From Bilophila wadsworthia ATCC 49260 (GTDB taxonomy: Bacteria > Desulfobacterota > Desulfovibrionia > Desulfovibrionales > Desulfovibrionaceae), in assembly GCF_000701705.1 (NCBI RefSeq), contig NZ_JNJP01000060.1:1-23103 (forward strand): a DNA stretch of 23,103 nt, written 5' to 3'. The notes under the pieces were generated by a model. The model had not been told where the DNA came from and ran no database searches. It saw nothing but the letters and a program-made list of their open reading frames with translations. Shown piece after piece: positions 6,401 through 15,026 of the stretch. Position 1 is the first letter of the stretch; each line of letters opens with the position of its first letter. A program made the position numbers and the translations under genes.

Positions 6401-6445
6401 ATAACACGGCACAGTATTGTGTTATCTTTTTCAAAAATGTATTAC
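6401..6445 (-). promoter_or_regulatory. NikR-like operator region upstream of the NikK-like gene
   Basis: Three related 7-base blocks are present: ATAACAC (6401-6407), GTGTTAT (6419-6425) and GTATTAC (6439-6445). The last two, separated by 13 bases, match 11 of 14 positions of the GTGTTAC-N13/14-GTAACAC signal that I recall being proposed for NikR in Desulfovibrio. The first two form a perfect 7-bp inverted repeat with an 11-base spacer. The block overlaps the predicted -10 box and start site, a position suited to repression. Confidence 0.45.
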
Positions 6446-6468
6446 CCGGAAAAATGATTTTCCGTCAA
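6439..6468 (-). promoter_or_regulatory. Putative sigma-70 promoter of the NikK-like gene
   Basis: On the minus strand TTGACG (6463-6468) and TAATAC (6439-6444) are separated by 18 bases in an AT-rich stretch. The start site would fall near 6432, about 50 bases before the ATG. The spacer contains a perfect 7-bp inverted repeat (6447-6453 with 6458-6464). The -10 box is only a fair match. The 373-base divergent region 6382-6754 otherwise holds AT-rich DNA and the palindrome at 6639-6658. Confidence 0.35.
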
Positions 6469-6638
6469 TTCAATTTTTATTTTATTTCCGCATGTTATAA
6501 TCATTTACCCAACAATTCCGACACTGTTCGTACTTTTTTTAAAAAAATAATACGCATACTCGGTGACACACCCGTGCCCTGAAAAAACAGGTTCCTCCTT
6601 CCAAAAGCCATCATCGGCGCTGGGTTGCAAAATGACAA

Positions 6639-6658
6639 AAAGGCAACTGCTTGCCTTT
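6639..6658 (+). promoter_or_regulatory. Inverted repeat upstream of the aconitase gene
   Basis: Perfect 8-bp arms (6639-6646 and 6651-6658) around CTGC, about 97 bases before the aconitase ATG. It could be an operator or a leader hairpin. A further GC-rich partly paired segment lies at 6692-6728. No known operator consensus is matched. Confidence 0.3.
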
Positions 6659-6754
6659 GTTCAGCTATCCGCGTAGATTATCCCCTTTCGCGCCAGCCGG
6701 CCCGGTTGGGGTGCGCCCCTCGGCTTCAACGCAGTCCAGACAAAAGGGAAGCAT

Positions 6755-8689
6755 ATGAACCTCACACAGAAAATCATCGGCAGTCACCTTGTTTCCGGCA
6801 CCATGACGCCCGGAAGCGAAATCGGTCTGCGCATCGACCAGACCCTGACCCAAGACGCCACCGGGACCATGGCGTGGCTCCAGTTCGAAGCCTTGGGCAT
6901 CCCCCGGGTCAAGACCGATATTTCCCTGAGCTACGTGGACCACAACACGCTCCAGATGAACTTCCGCAACCCTGACGACCACCGCTTCCTGCGCACCGTG
7001 GCGGCCAAATTCGGCGGCGTGTACTCCGGGCCCGGCACCGGCATCTGCCACCAGCTCCACCTCGAAAACTTCGCCAAGCCCGGCGCGACCCTCGTGGGCT
7101 CCGACAGCCACACCCCCACCGCGGGCGGCATCTGCTCGCTCGCCATGGGCGCGGGCGGGCTTTCCGTCGCGCTGGCGATGGCGGGCGAACCCTACTATAT
7201 CCCCATGCCCAAGGTCGTGCGCGTCTTCCTGACCGGGGCGCTCACCGGATGGGCCTCCGCCAAGGACGTCATCCTCGAACTGCTCCGCCGCCGCACCGTC
7301 AAGGGCGGCGTGGGCCGCGTGTTCGAGTACGCCGGGCCCGGCGTCGCCACCCTCTCCGTGCCGGAACGCGCCACCATTGCCAACATGGGCGCGGAACTCG
7401 GCGCCACGGGCACCCTCTTCCCCTCCGACGGCGTGACCCGCGCCTTCCTCAAGGCCATGGGCCGCGAAGCCGACTGGCGGGAACTCGGCCCTGACGCCGA
7501 TGCCGCGTATGATGAAGAGGAAGCCATCGATCTTTCCGCGCTGGTCCCGCTGGCCGCGCAGCCGCACATGCCCGACCGCGTGGTGCCCGTGGCCGAACTC
7601 GACGGCCTGCCCGTCGAGCAGGTCTGCATCGGTTCCTGTACGAACTCCTCCTACGCGGACCTCAAGCTGGTCGCGCAGATCCTCGACGGGCACCGCATCA
7701 ATCCCGGCACCGACGCCATGATTTCCCCCGGCTCCAAGCAGGTGCTCACCATGCTGGCGCAGGAAGGGCTCCTTGAGCCGCTCATCGGCTCCGGCGCACG
7801 CCTGCTCGAATGTTCCTGCGGCCCGTGCATCGGTTCCGGCGGCGCACCCGTCACCTCCGGCGTAAGCGCCCGTACCTTCAACCGCAACTTCGAGGGGCGC
7901 AGCGGCACCAAGGACGCCAAGGTCTATCTGGTCAGCCCCCTGACCGCCGCCCAAGCCGCCCTGAACGGCAAGTTCACCGATCCCGCCACATGGGGGACCC
8001 CGCCCGCCAAGCCGGAACTGCCCGCCGATCCGCCGTCCATCCGGCACCTGTTCGTGTTCCCGCCGGAAAACGGTGACGGCGTCGAAGTCCTGCGCGGCCC
8101 GAACATCGTGGCGCTGGAGAAATTCCCCCGCCTCGACGCGTCCGGAGACGTGCTCGAAGCCAACGTCGTGATCCGCCTCGGCGACAACATCACCACCGAC
8201 CACATCATGCCCGCGGGCGCGGAAATCCTCGCCCTGCGCTCCAATATCCCGGCCATTTCCGAGCACGTGTTCGTGCGCGTGGACCCCGATTTCGTGAAGC
8301 GCGCCCGCGCCGTCTCCGAAGAGGGAGGCAACGGCGTCATCGTGGCTGGCGAAAACTATGGTCAGGGCTCCAGCCGCGAACACGCGGCGCTGGCCCCTCG
8401 CCATCTCGGCATCAGAGCCGTCATCGCCCTGTCGATGGCCCGCATCCACCGCGCCAATCTCGTGAATTTCGGCATTCTGCCTCTGGTCTTCGTGAACAGG
8501 GAAGATTATGCTAAGGTCGCTCAAGGTGCGGATATCCGCATCCCGCTCACGGAAATCACGCCCGGCGGCGTGACGAACATTGAGATTGCGGGCGTGGGCG
8601 TTCTTCCTGTAAGGAATGATCTCTCGGCGGCCGAACTGGACATCATCCGGTCCGGCGGCCTGTTGAACGCCGTAAAAGAAAAAATGTAA
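6755..8689 (+). CDS. acn: Aconitate hydratase (single-chain, about 640-residue type)
   Basis: A 644-residue aconitase that interconverts citrate and isocitrate through cis-aconitate using a [4Fe-4S] cluster. The three cluster ligands are visible: Cys295 in GSCTNSS, and Cys355 and Cys358 in SCGPCIGSGG. The substrate-binding GSDSHTPTAGG segment is near residue 115 and the swivel-domain YGQGSSREHAAL motif carries the catalytic serine region (539-543). It is shorter than the 890-residue AcnA and resembles the compact aconitases of anaerobes. In sulfate reducers it would serve the oxidative branch making 2-oxoglutarate for glutamate. An AAAGGGAAG ribosome site precedes the ATG. The gene ends with a palindrome before ppiD. 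It is divergent from the NikK-like gene. Confidence 0.95.
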   Translation: MNLTQKIIGSHLVSGTMTPGSEIGLRIDQTLTQDATGTMAWLQFEALGIPRVKTDISLSYVDHNTLQMNFRNPDDHRFLRTVAAKFGGVYSGPGTGICHQLHLENFAKPGATLVGSDSHTPTAGGICSLAMGAGGLSVALAMAGEPYYIPMPKVVRVFLTGALTGWASAKDVILELLRRRTVKGGVGRVFEYAGPGVATLSVPERATIANMGAELGATGTLFPSDGVTRAFLKAMGREADWRELGPDADAAYDEEEAIDLSALVPLAAQPHMPDRVVPVAELDGLPVEQVCIGSCTNSSYADLKLVAQILDGHRINPGTDAMISPGSKQVLTMLAQEGLLEPLIGSGARLLECSCGPCIGSGGAPVTSGVSARTFNRNFEGRSGTKDAKVYLVSPLTAAQAALNGKFTDPATWGTPPAKPELPADPPSIRHLFVFPPENGDGVEVLRGPNIVALEKFPRLDASGDVLEANVVIRLGDNITTDHIMPAGAEILALRSNIPAISEHVFVRVDPDFVKRARAVSEEGGNGVIVAGENYGQGSSREHAALAPRHLGIRAVIALSMARIHRANLVNFGILPLVFVNREDYAKVAQGADIRIPLTEITPGGVTNIEIAGVGVLPVRNDLSAAELDIIRSGGLLNAVKEKM

Positions 8690-8696
8690 GCCGGAT

Positions 8697-8734
8697 CCCG
8701 GGAAGCCGTGCGGGGCGCCGTACGGCTTCCCGGG
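8697..8734 (+). repeat. 13-bp perfect inverted repeat between acn and the SurA/PpiD gene
   Basis: Perfect arms 8697-8709 and 8722-8734 enclose a 12-base GC-rich loop, starting 8 bases after the aconitase stop. There is no U-tract, so termination would be partial at best; mRNA 3'-end protection is an alternative. The arm and loop sizes equal those of the palindrome at 2787-2824. Confidence 0.6.
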
Positions 8735-8761
8735 GCCCGTAACCTTTGAACTGGAGCTGTC

Positions 8762-10651
8762 ATGCTGGATCTCATTCGAGCCAACGCCCAATCGTGGGGC
8801 GTCAAAATCGCCTTTGGCATCATCATTCTGGTCTTCGTCTTCTGGGGCGTCGGCGGCCTGACGGGCGGCCCTTCCACGGTCATCCTCACCGTGAACGGGG
8901 AACCCATCACCATTCAGGAGTTCCAGCGGAAATACGAACAGCTTGAGCAGCAGGTGCGCGCCCAGTATCCCGATCTCGATGCGGCTGGCCTCAAGGCGAT
9001 GCAGCTCAAGCAGCAGCTCATCCAGAACCTCATTCTCGAAAACCTCATCATGCAGGAAGCCAAGCGCGTCGGCATCGTCGTGACGCCCGTGGAGCTGCGC
9101 AAGCTCATCGAAAGCTTCCCCGCCTTCCACAACGCCGAAGGCAAGTTCGATCCCGACGCCTATGTCCGCGTGATCAAGGCCCAGCGCAACACCCCCGGCA
9201 ACTTCGAAGCCGAGCTTCGCAACAACATGCTGATGAACAAGCTCCGCGCGGACGTCACCGCCGGGGCCTTCGTTCCCGAAGCCGAAGTGCGCGATCTCTT
9301 CCGCTATGAAGGCGAACGCCGCATTCTGGAGTATGTTTTCTACCCGCTGGAAGACTATACCTCCAAGGTTACCGTCGACGACGCGCAGATCAAGGACTAT
9401 TACGAAGCCAATCAGGCATCCTTCACCGTGCCCCCGCAGGCCGACGTGGAATACCTGCTCATCGGCGCGGAAGCGCTGGCCGCCGCCCAGAACATCAGCG
9501 ACGCCGCCGTATCCGAGTACTATGAAAAGAACGCCGCCCAGTTCGCCACCCCCGAAATGGTGCGCGCCCGCCACATCCTCATCCTGAGCGACGCCAAGGC
9601 GTCCGCCGAGGATCAGGCCAAGGCGAAGGCCAAGATCGAAGAAATCGCCAAGCGCATCAAGGCCGGCGAAGACTTCGGCGAGGTCGCCAAGGAAGTTTCC
9701 GAAGATCCGGGCAGCGCTCCGCAGGGCGGCGAACTCGGCTGGTTCGCGCACGGCCAGATGGTTCCCGAATTCGACAAGGCTTCTTTCGCCCTCAACCCCG
9801 GCGAGCTTTCCGAGCCCGTCAAGACGCAGTTCGGCTGGCACCTCATCCAGCTTGAAGAAAAGAAGGCCGCCGGGCAGAAGCCGTTGGATGAAGTGAAGGA
9901 TCAGATCCGCACCCGTCTGGCGCAGGATGAAGCCTCCGGCAAGGTACAGGAAGCGCTGGAACAGGTTCAGCTCGCGGTCATCGGCGGCAAGTCGCTGAAG
10001 GAAGCCGGGGAACCGCTCAAGCTGGCCCCGCAGGAAACCGGCCTCGTCAACACGACCGAATTGACCGAAAAGATGGGCATCAAGCCTGAAAACCTGCCCG
10101 CGCTGCTGGCCGCCAAGCCCGGCACCGTGCTGGACACGCCTTTCGTGACCAAGACCGGCTATGTCATCGCCAAGGTAAACGAATCCAAGCCTCAGACCGT
10201 GAAGCCGCTTGACGCCGTGAAGGACGACATCAAGGCTCGCCTCCAGCAGGACAAGGCCCGCACGCTTGCCTTCGAGGCCGCCAATGCCGAACGCAAGACC
10301 TTTACCGCCGCTCTGCCCAAGGAACTTCAGGGCAAGCTCAAGAAGACCGAACCGGTCGGCCGTCAGGGCTACATGGGCGAGCTGGGCATGAACGCCGAAC
10401 TGGCCAAAGCCGCCTTCGCCGCCAAGGTGAACGAATGGTTCCCCGTGGCCTACACGCTCGACGGCGGCGCGGTCATCGCCCGCGTGGCCGAAGTCGTGAC
10501 GCCGAGCGACGAAGACTGGAAGACCGCCGCTCCGCAGATCACCGACGCCGTGCTCAACGCCAAGCGTGAGCAGATGTTCCGCGGCTTCCTCAGCCTGCTC
10601 CGTTCCAATGCCAAGATCGAACTGAAGAACGAGACGATTCTGGCGGATTAG
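8762..10651 (+). CDS. ppiD: PpiD/SurA-type membrane-anchored periplasmic peptidyl-prolyl isomerase
   Basis: A 629-residue protein with the PpiD layout: a short cytoplasmic N-terminus, one transmembrane helix (about 16-34), a SurA-N-like chaperone region (about 36-260), one parvulin PPIC domain (about 266-365, opening RARHILI and ending FGWHLIQLEEK), and a long C-terminal region with a second parvulin-like, probably inactive, segment. PpiD sits at the Sec translocon and helps newly exported proteins fold. It may assist outer-membrane proteins such as the porin encoded upstream. The ATG at 8762 follows a CTGGAG site. It is 72 bases after aconitase with a palindrome between them, and a strong terminator follows. 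Confidence 0.9.
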   Translation: MLDLIRANAQSWGVKIAFGIIILVFVFWGVGGLTGGPSTVILTVNGEPITIQEFQRKYEQLEQQVRAQYPDLDAAGLKAMQLKQQLIQNLILENLIMQEAKRVGIVVTPVELRKLIESFPAFHNAEGKFDPDAYVRVIKAQRNTPGNFEAELRNNMLMNKLRADVTAGAFVPEAEVRDLFRYEGERRILEYVFYPLEDYTSKVTVDDAQIKDYYEANQASFTVPPQADVEYLLIGAEALAAAQNISDAAVSEYYEKNAAQFATPEMVRARHILILSDAKASAEDQAKAKAKIEEIAKRIKAGEDFGEVAKEVSEDPGSAPQGGELGWFAHGQMVPEFDKASFALNPGELSEPVKTQFGWHLIQLEEKKAAGQKPLDEVKDQIRTRLAQDEASGKVQEALEQVQLAVIGGKSLKEAGEPLKLAPQETGLVNTTELTEKMGIKPENLPALLAAKPGTVLDTPFVTKTGYVIAKVNESKPQTVKPLDAVKDDIKARLQQDKARTLAFEAANAERKTFTAALPKELQGKLKKTEPVGRQGYMGELGMNAELAKAAFAAKVNEWFPVAYTLDGGAVIARVAEVVTPSDEDWKTAAPQITDAVLNAKREQMFRGFLSLLRSNAKIELKNETILAD

Positions 10652-10674
10652 AGCCAAATACATTCCTATGTTAT

Positions 10675-10714
10675 CAATAAAAAGAGGCCATCCTAGGATG
10701 GCCTCTTTTTATTG
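10675..10714. terminator. Strong bidirectional terminator between ppiD and the glycosyltransferase gene
   Basis: A perfect 18-bp stem (10675-10692 with 10697-10714) and CTAG loop. The stem contains a GC-rich core flanked by A5 on the left and T5 on the right, so it presents a U-tract in both directions. It ends ppiD on the plus strand and the rne-queH-glycosyltransferase unit on the minus strand. Confidence 0.93.
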
Positions 10715-10730
10715 AAATCCTAAAAAAGTA

Positions 10731-11798
10731 TTACCGCAGAAATCCTTTAATCAGATGCTTCATCAATGGAACAACATACCGAACATAATAGAGTACTCTC
10801 ATTTTCTTATACATATAGAGCATTGTCCATGCATCGGCATATTTTTTCTGCTTCAATGGAGCAGAAACAAGCTGAAGATCCATAGTGAGGTTCTCCAAAA
10901 CGTCTTCCGGCAAGGCCGCGAAAACACCATCTAAGGCAACCATATATTCAGAACATTCATCAGCTCTGCCATATCTGAGAAAGTCCCTATACGCACCCCG
11001 CAACATATCTCCGATATTGTTCGCATAAATTCTCTGAATCATCGGTTCGGCAGTGCGCACGACTGAAGCCATGTTCTTCGCTGCGTGGCATTTCCAAAAG
11101 GCGTCCTCACGCCCTTTCATATACATCTTGGATTTGTCATTTCCTTTTCTCTGGCGGTACTTGTAGGTATTGACGGCAAGATACGAAATCGTCTTCGCAT
11201 GTACGGCCACACGGCACGAAAAATCATTGTCCTCAAACTTAAGCAATGTCTCATCAAAAAATATAGCATGCTCCACAAGAAAAGAACGCCGTAATAGCTT
11301 ATTGCACGCAATAACATTATTTGAAAAAAGACCACATCTTGAGAGAGATTTCCCTCTAATATCCTGGTCGGGGTAGACCGCTGTATTGACTACGTACTCT
11401 TTTCCTGATTCGTCAGGAAACCAATTCACAGTCCTTCCCGAAACCAATTCAGCATCATCTTGTTCAGCAATAATATAAAGTTCTTTCAAAACTTCGTTAT
11501 CGTATAAAGCATCATCAGAGTCTAAAAAGAAAACATACTCTCCGCAGGATTCTTTTAATCCCCTATTACGGGTAAAGGATAAATCTCTGTTTCTTTCATT
11601 GTAAAATAATCGGATTCGAATATCTGATTCAGCATATTTTTTTAAAAGAAACGAGCTATTATCCGTAGAACAATCATCCACACAAACAATTTCTATATCT
11701 TTTAGAGACTGCTGAATAACCGAGTCCAAGCATTCGCCAAGATACGGAGCTACATTATACACGGGGATTATAACGGAAACCTTGACCATAGCACTCAT
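10731..11798 (-). CDS. Family 2 glycosyltransferase, low GC, probably acquired
   Basis: A 355-residue GT2 enzyme with the GT-A fold at the N-terminus: VSVIIPVYNVAPYLGECLDS (about 7-26), the DDCSTDNS nucleotide-binding segment, and the metal-binding DSDD motif near residue 93. The acceptor-side C-terminal region ends in basic, hydrophobic helices that could touch the membrane. GT2 members of this type transfer sugars from nucleotide donors in capsule, LPS or cell-surface glycan synthesis; donor and acceptor cannot be told. The ATG overlaps the queH stop as ATGA; an alternative start is ATG 11789. Base composition is much more AT-rich than every neighbour, with AT-ending codons, which suggests horizontal acquisition into the end of the rne-queH unit. 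Confidence 0.9.
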   Translation of the reverse strand: MSAMVKVSVIIPVYNVAPYLGECLDSVIQQSLKDIEIVCVDDCSTDNSSFLLKKYAESDIRIRLFYNERNRDLSFTRNRGLKESCGEYVFFLDSDDALYDNEVLKELYIIAEQDDAELVSGRTVNWFPDESGKEYVVNTAVYPDQDIRGKSLSRCGLFSNNVIACNKLLRRSFLVEHAIFFDETLLKFEDNDFSCRVAVHAKTISYLAVNTYKYRQRKGNDKSKMYMKGREDAFWKCHAAKNMASVVRTAEPMIQRIYANNIGDMLRGAYRDFLRYGRADECSEYMVALDGVFAALPEDVLENLTMDLQLVSAPLKQKKYADAWTMLYMYKKMRVLYYVRYVVPLMKHLIKGFLR

Positions 11799-12406
11799 TC
11801 CGCGCTTAGCTTCCTCAGCTTCTTCTCAAACCGCTCGTATTCGCTGAAAATACACGCACAATAGTTCTGGCGGTACAGGCCCATTTCCTTGGAGCGGTCG
11901 ATCCCGGCCTGCCACAAGGGGCGGAAGTCCCGGTACAGGAATTCGGAACCGAATCCGGCGTTGGTCCTGTAGTCACCGGACGCCGCGACGCGGGTTCCGA
12001 TTCCCCGGATGGCGTCGTGCTGCTGGTGCCGGGAATACAACAGGCTTGTGGTAAAGCAGTCGAAACCGTTCTCCGAGGCGATGGCACAGGTCAGGGCAAG
12101 ACGGCTCTCGTAGCAGTAGCCGCAGCGGGCATACCCTTGATTGTCCGCGATACCCAAATCGTGCACCATCTTGAGCCAGCCGGGCAGATCATACACATCG
12201 TCCTGCCACAACATGGGCAGATCCATCTGTTCCGCCACCTGTTCCATCGCCTCCCGCCGCCGAAAATATTCGGAGACGGGATGGATGTTCGGATTGGCGA
12301 AGTATCCCGTGACGTCATAGCCCTCGTCGCGCAACGACTGGATGCACATGATGCTGCACGGCCCGCAACAGGCGTGCAGGAGCACTTTCTTGCCGTTACC
12401 TGCCAT
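11795..12406 (-). CDS. queH: QueH, epoxyqueuosine reductase
   Basis: A 203-residue protein of the DUF208/QueH family, which reduces epoxyqueuosine to queuosine in tRNA, the last step of Q synthesis, and replaces the B12-dependent QueG. Diagnostic motifs are HACCGPC (Cys13, Cys14, Cys17), RCGYCYESRL (Cys95, Cys98), and the C-terminal YRQNYCAC segment; these cysteines hold a [4Fe-4S] cluster and an adjacent metal. The ATG lies inside the last codons of the upstream rne gene (11-base overlap), and its TGA overlaps the ATG of the glycosyltransferase, so translation of all three is likely coupled. Confidence 0.95.
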   Translation of the reverse strand: MAGNGKKVLLHACCGPCSIMCIQSLRDEGYDVTGYFANPNIHPVSEYFRRREAMEQVAEQMDLPMLWQDDVYDLPGWLKMVHDLGIADNQGYARCGYCYESRLALTCAIASENGFDCFTTSLLYSRHQQHDAIRGIGTRVAASGDYRTNAGFGSEFLYRDFRPLWQAGIDRSKEMGLYRQNYCACIFSEYERFEKKLRKLSAE

Positions 12407-15026
12407 TGTTCTGCCCGTTGTGCTGATGGCCCTGCTGCTGTGCTGGAGCTGCCGGCGCGGAAGAAATACCCTCGATGCGGATATCCAGACGGATGTGGAA
12501 TTCCTTTTCCATGAGCGAGAGCCGTTCGCGCTTGTGATTCAGAAGATACAGCCCGAGCTCAGCGTCCACGCTGTGGGCGTACTCGGTCTGCCCCGCCGCC
12601 GCAGCGCTGCGCATGGCGCGGTGCAGGTCGCGAAGCGTCTGTACGGACTGCCACTCCATATTGCGGCGCTGGCCCGTCCCCTTGCAGTGGGGACAGGTCT
12701 CCATGCTGATGGAGATCGCCGAGGAGCCGGTCCGCTGGCGTACGATCTGGAGCAGGCCAAAAGAACTCATCTTGCCGATGTCGTGACGGGCGCGATCGCC
12801 CTTCATGGCGTTGCGGAGTTCTTTTTCAACCTCACGGCAATGCTCGGGATCGCGCATTTCAATGAAGTCGATGACGATCTGCCCGCCGATGTCGCGCAGG
12901 CGAAGCTGGCGGGCGATGGCCGTCGCCGCTTCCATATTCGTACGGAAGGCCATAGCCTCAAAATTCGTCTTGCCGCCGATCTTGCCGGAGTTGATGTCGA
13001 TGGCCATAAGCGCCTCGGTCTGGTCGAACACCAGACGCCCGCCGGACGGCATGAGCACTTCGCGGGAATGTACCTGCTCGATCTGGTTGAGAAGGCCGAA
13101 GTGTTCCCAAAGGGTCTTGTCATGCTTCTCATAGAGGTGCACGAGGTCGCCCTTGCGCGGGAACAGCAGGGAAGCCATCTCCCGTATGGCTTCGGCGGTT
13201 TCCGCGTTGTCCACCCAGACTTCGGACACGTCGTCGGACAGATAGTCGCGAACGCTCCGGCTGGCGAGGCCCGGTTCCTGATAGATCAGGGAGGGGACCT
13301 TTTCCGTGGTGGCGCGCTTGCGGATATCCTTCCAGACGCGCTTGAGGAAAGAGAGGTCCTTCTGGAGCGTGGTCTTGCTCGTGCCCGCGCTCACGGTGCG
13401 GACGATGGCCCCAAGCCCTTCGCCGGGCTCAAGGCCCCGGATGAGCTCGCGCAAACGGTTGCGCTCCTCGCCGTCCTCCACCTTGCGGGAAATGCCGATC
13501 TGCTCCTGCCCCGGCGTCAGCACGAGGAAACGCCCGGCGAGCGACAGCCATGTGGTCAGGAACGCGCCTTTGGAGCCGTTGGGCTCCTTCACGACCTGCA
13601 CGAGGACTTCCTGCCCGGGCTTGAGCACTTTCTGGATGGGCGGGTATTTGCGGCCCTTGGTGGGTTCGTGGGGCTGGAGGTAATATTCGGGGTGCACTTC
13701 GTCGATCTGCAGGAACCCGTTCTTCACGTTCCCGTAATTGACGAAGGCGGCTTGCAAATTGGTGTCGATGTTGTTGATGACGCCTTTGTAGATGTTGCCC
13801 CGGATCTTGGCCTGATGGGTCATCTCCACGTAGTACTCGCGCACGGAGCCGTCTTCGGTGAGCACCACCTCGACCATATCGCCGGGCAGGACGCTGACCA
13901 GCATCTTGCGGTCCACGCCGGACGCGGCGGCCTTGGCGGACTTGCGGCCCTTCTTGGCGTCCTGTTCCTCTTCGCCTTCCTCGGCGGACTCGTCCTCGGC
14001 TTCCTGCAGCGCGGCGGCAACCGAGGCCTTCTTGTTCCGGCGGCGGCGCGGCTTGCGCGGCACGCGAGGCGCGCGCGCCTCCTCACCCTCGGCTTCGGCG
14101 GGAGCGGCAGCGGGTCCGTCGTCGTCATCATCATCAAAAACGAACACCTCATCCTCGGGCACGGCGGCCTGCTGGTCCTTCAGCGTCTCCTCAGCCTGTT
14201 CGGCGGCGGGACGCGCGGGTTTGCGGCGGCGGGAACGGGAGCGGGGTTTGCGGGGAGCCTCTTCGCCCGTGGCGGCGGATTCCTGCCCGGATTCAGCCCC
14301 TGCGGGCTCATCTTCGACGGCGGGCGCGGATTCGGCAAAGGCCTCAGCCGGAGCGTCGGCGGCTACGGGCTCATCAAGAATGGGCGTTTCACCCGCTTCC
14401 GGCGCGGCTGCGTCAACGGCGGCATCGCCTTCGGCGGGACGGCGGCGGCCCCGACCGCTGCGGCGGGAACGGCGGCGCTTCGCGGGTGCGGCGGCATCGC
14501 CTTCGGCGGTTTCGGAAGCATCGGCGGCAGCGGATTCCTCCGGCGAGGCGACGGCAGGGACGGCGGCGGGTTCGGACACGGCGGGAACGGCGGACGCAAC
14601 CGCCTCGGCGGGCAGAACGGAAGCGGCGACGGCGGGAATCTGAACGGGATGTTCGGTCAACACGGGCTGTTCAGGCTGCTTCGGCTCCACAGGCGCCTCA
14701 ACAGGCTGTTTCGGCTGCTCGGACTGTTTCCGGGCTGTTTTCGCCGCGGACTGCTTCGGCGCGGGGCGTTTCCGTGCGGGAGCCTCGGGCGCGGGCGGGG
14801 CCGACACGGACTGTTCCTCCACGGGTTGCGCCGGCACGGCGTTCTCCGGAGCGGAAAGTTCCAGCGTGGCCTGCTCCACGGCAGGCTTCTTGCGGCGCGG
14901 ACGGCGGGGCTTCTTTTCGGGAGCGGGCTCGGAAGGGGTTTCAACGGCATCCGCAGCGGCGGACATGGGCTTTTCGGACGCAGCCGGCTGTTCCGCCGGG
15001 GCTGCGATCTTTTCAGAATCGGTCAT
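12396..15026 (-). CDS. rne: RNase E/G family endoribonuclease with long disordered N-terminus
   Basis: An 876-residue Rne/Rng protein. Residues 1-374 are low-complexity, rich in Ala, Pro and Glu with repeated Arg/Lys patches (PRRPRRKK, KRRRSRRSGRGRRR, RKPRSRSRRRK, RKPRRRRNKK) and an acidic EVFVFDDDDDD stretch. The catalytic core starts at about Met375 with the S1 domain, followed by the DNase I-like fold with Asp677 (MAIDINSG) and Asp720 (VIDFIEM), spaced 43 residues apart as in E. coli Asp303/Asp346. The Zn-link CPHC is Cys778/Cys781. After it comes only a short tail. The enzyme cuts AU-rich single-stranded RNA in mRNA decay and rRNA/tRNA processing. The ATG at 15026 has a GAGGAA site; the open frame continues to 15239 without one. 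queH overlaps its end. Confidence 0.93.
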   Translation of the reverse strand: MTDSEKIAAPAEQPAASEKPMSAAADAVETPSEPAPEKKPRRPRRKKPAVEQATLELSAPENAVPAQPVEEQSVSAPPAPEAPARKRPAPKQSAAKTARKQSEQPKQPVEAPVEPKQPEQPVLTEHPVQIPAVAASVLPAEAVASAVPAVSEPAAVPAVASPEESAAADASETAEGDAAAPAKRRRSRRSGRGRRRPAEGDAAVDAAAPEAGETPILDEPVAADAPAEAFAESAPAVEDEPAGAESGQESAATGEEAPRKPRSRSRRRKPARPAAEQAEETLKDQQAAVPEDEVFVFDDDDDDGPAAAPAEAEGEEARAPRVPRKPRRRRNKKASVAAALQEAEDESAEEGEEEQDAKKGRKSAKAAASGVDRKMLVSVLPGDMVEVVLTEDGSVREYYVEMTHQAKIRGNIYKGVINNIDTNLQAAFVNYGNVKNGFLQIDEVHPEYYLQPHEPTKGRKYPPIQKVLKPGQEVLVQVVKEPNGSKGAFLTTWLSLAGRFLVLTPGQEQIGISRKVEDGEERNRLRELIRGLEPGEGLGAIVRTVSAGTSKTTLQKDLSFLKRVWKDIRKRATTEKVPSLIYQEPGLASRSVRDYLSDDVSEVWVDNAETAEAIREMASLLFPRKGDLVHLYEKHDKTLWEHFGLLNQIEQVHSREVLMPSGGRLVFDQTEALMAIDINSGKIGGKTNFEAMAFRTNMEAATAIARQLRLRDIGGQIVIDFIEMRDPEHCREVEKELRNAMKGDRARHDIGKMSSFGLLQIVRQRTGSSAISISMETCPHCKGTGQRRNMEWQSVQTLRDLHRAMRSAAAAGQTEYAHSVDAELGLYLLNHKRERLSLMEKEFHIRLDIRIEGISSAPAAPAQQQGHQHNGQNNGR

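Noticed and set aside
6665..10663. A 1332-codon open frame on the minus strand
   Set aside because: It lies antisense to aconitase and ppiD, both unmistakable plus-strand genes. It is rich in Gly, Ala, His and Asp as expected from a GC-rich shadow frame, has no recognisable domain, and spans the intergenic region.
14400..14640. GC-rich short tandem-like pattern as a possible repeat array
   Set aside because: It is the codon pattern of an Ala/Pro/Glu-rich disordered protein segment (RNase E arm), without regular unit length or spacers, so it is neither a CRISPR nor a tandem repeat.
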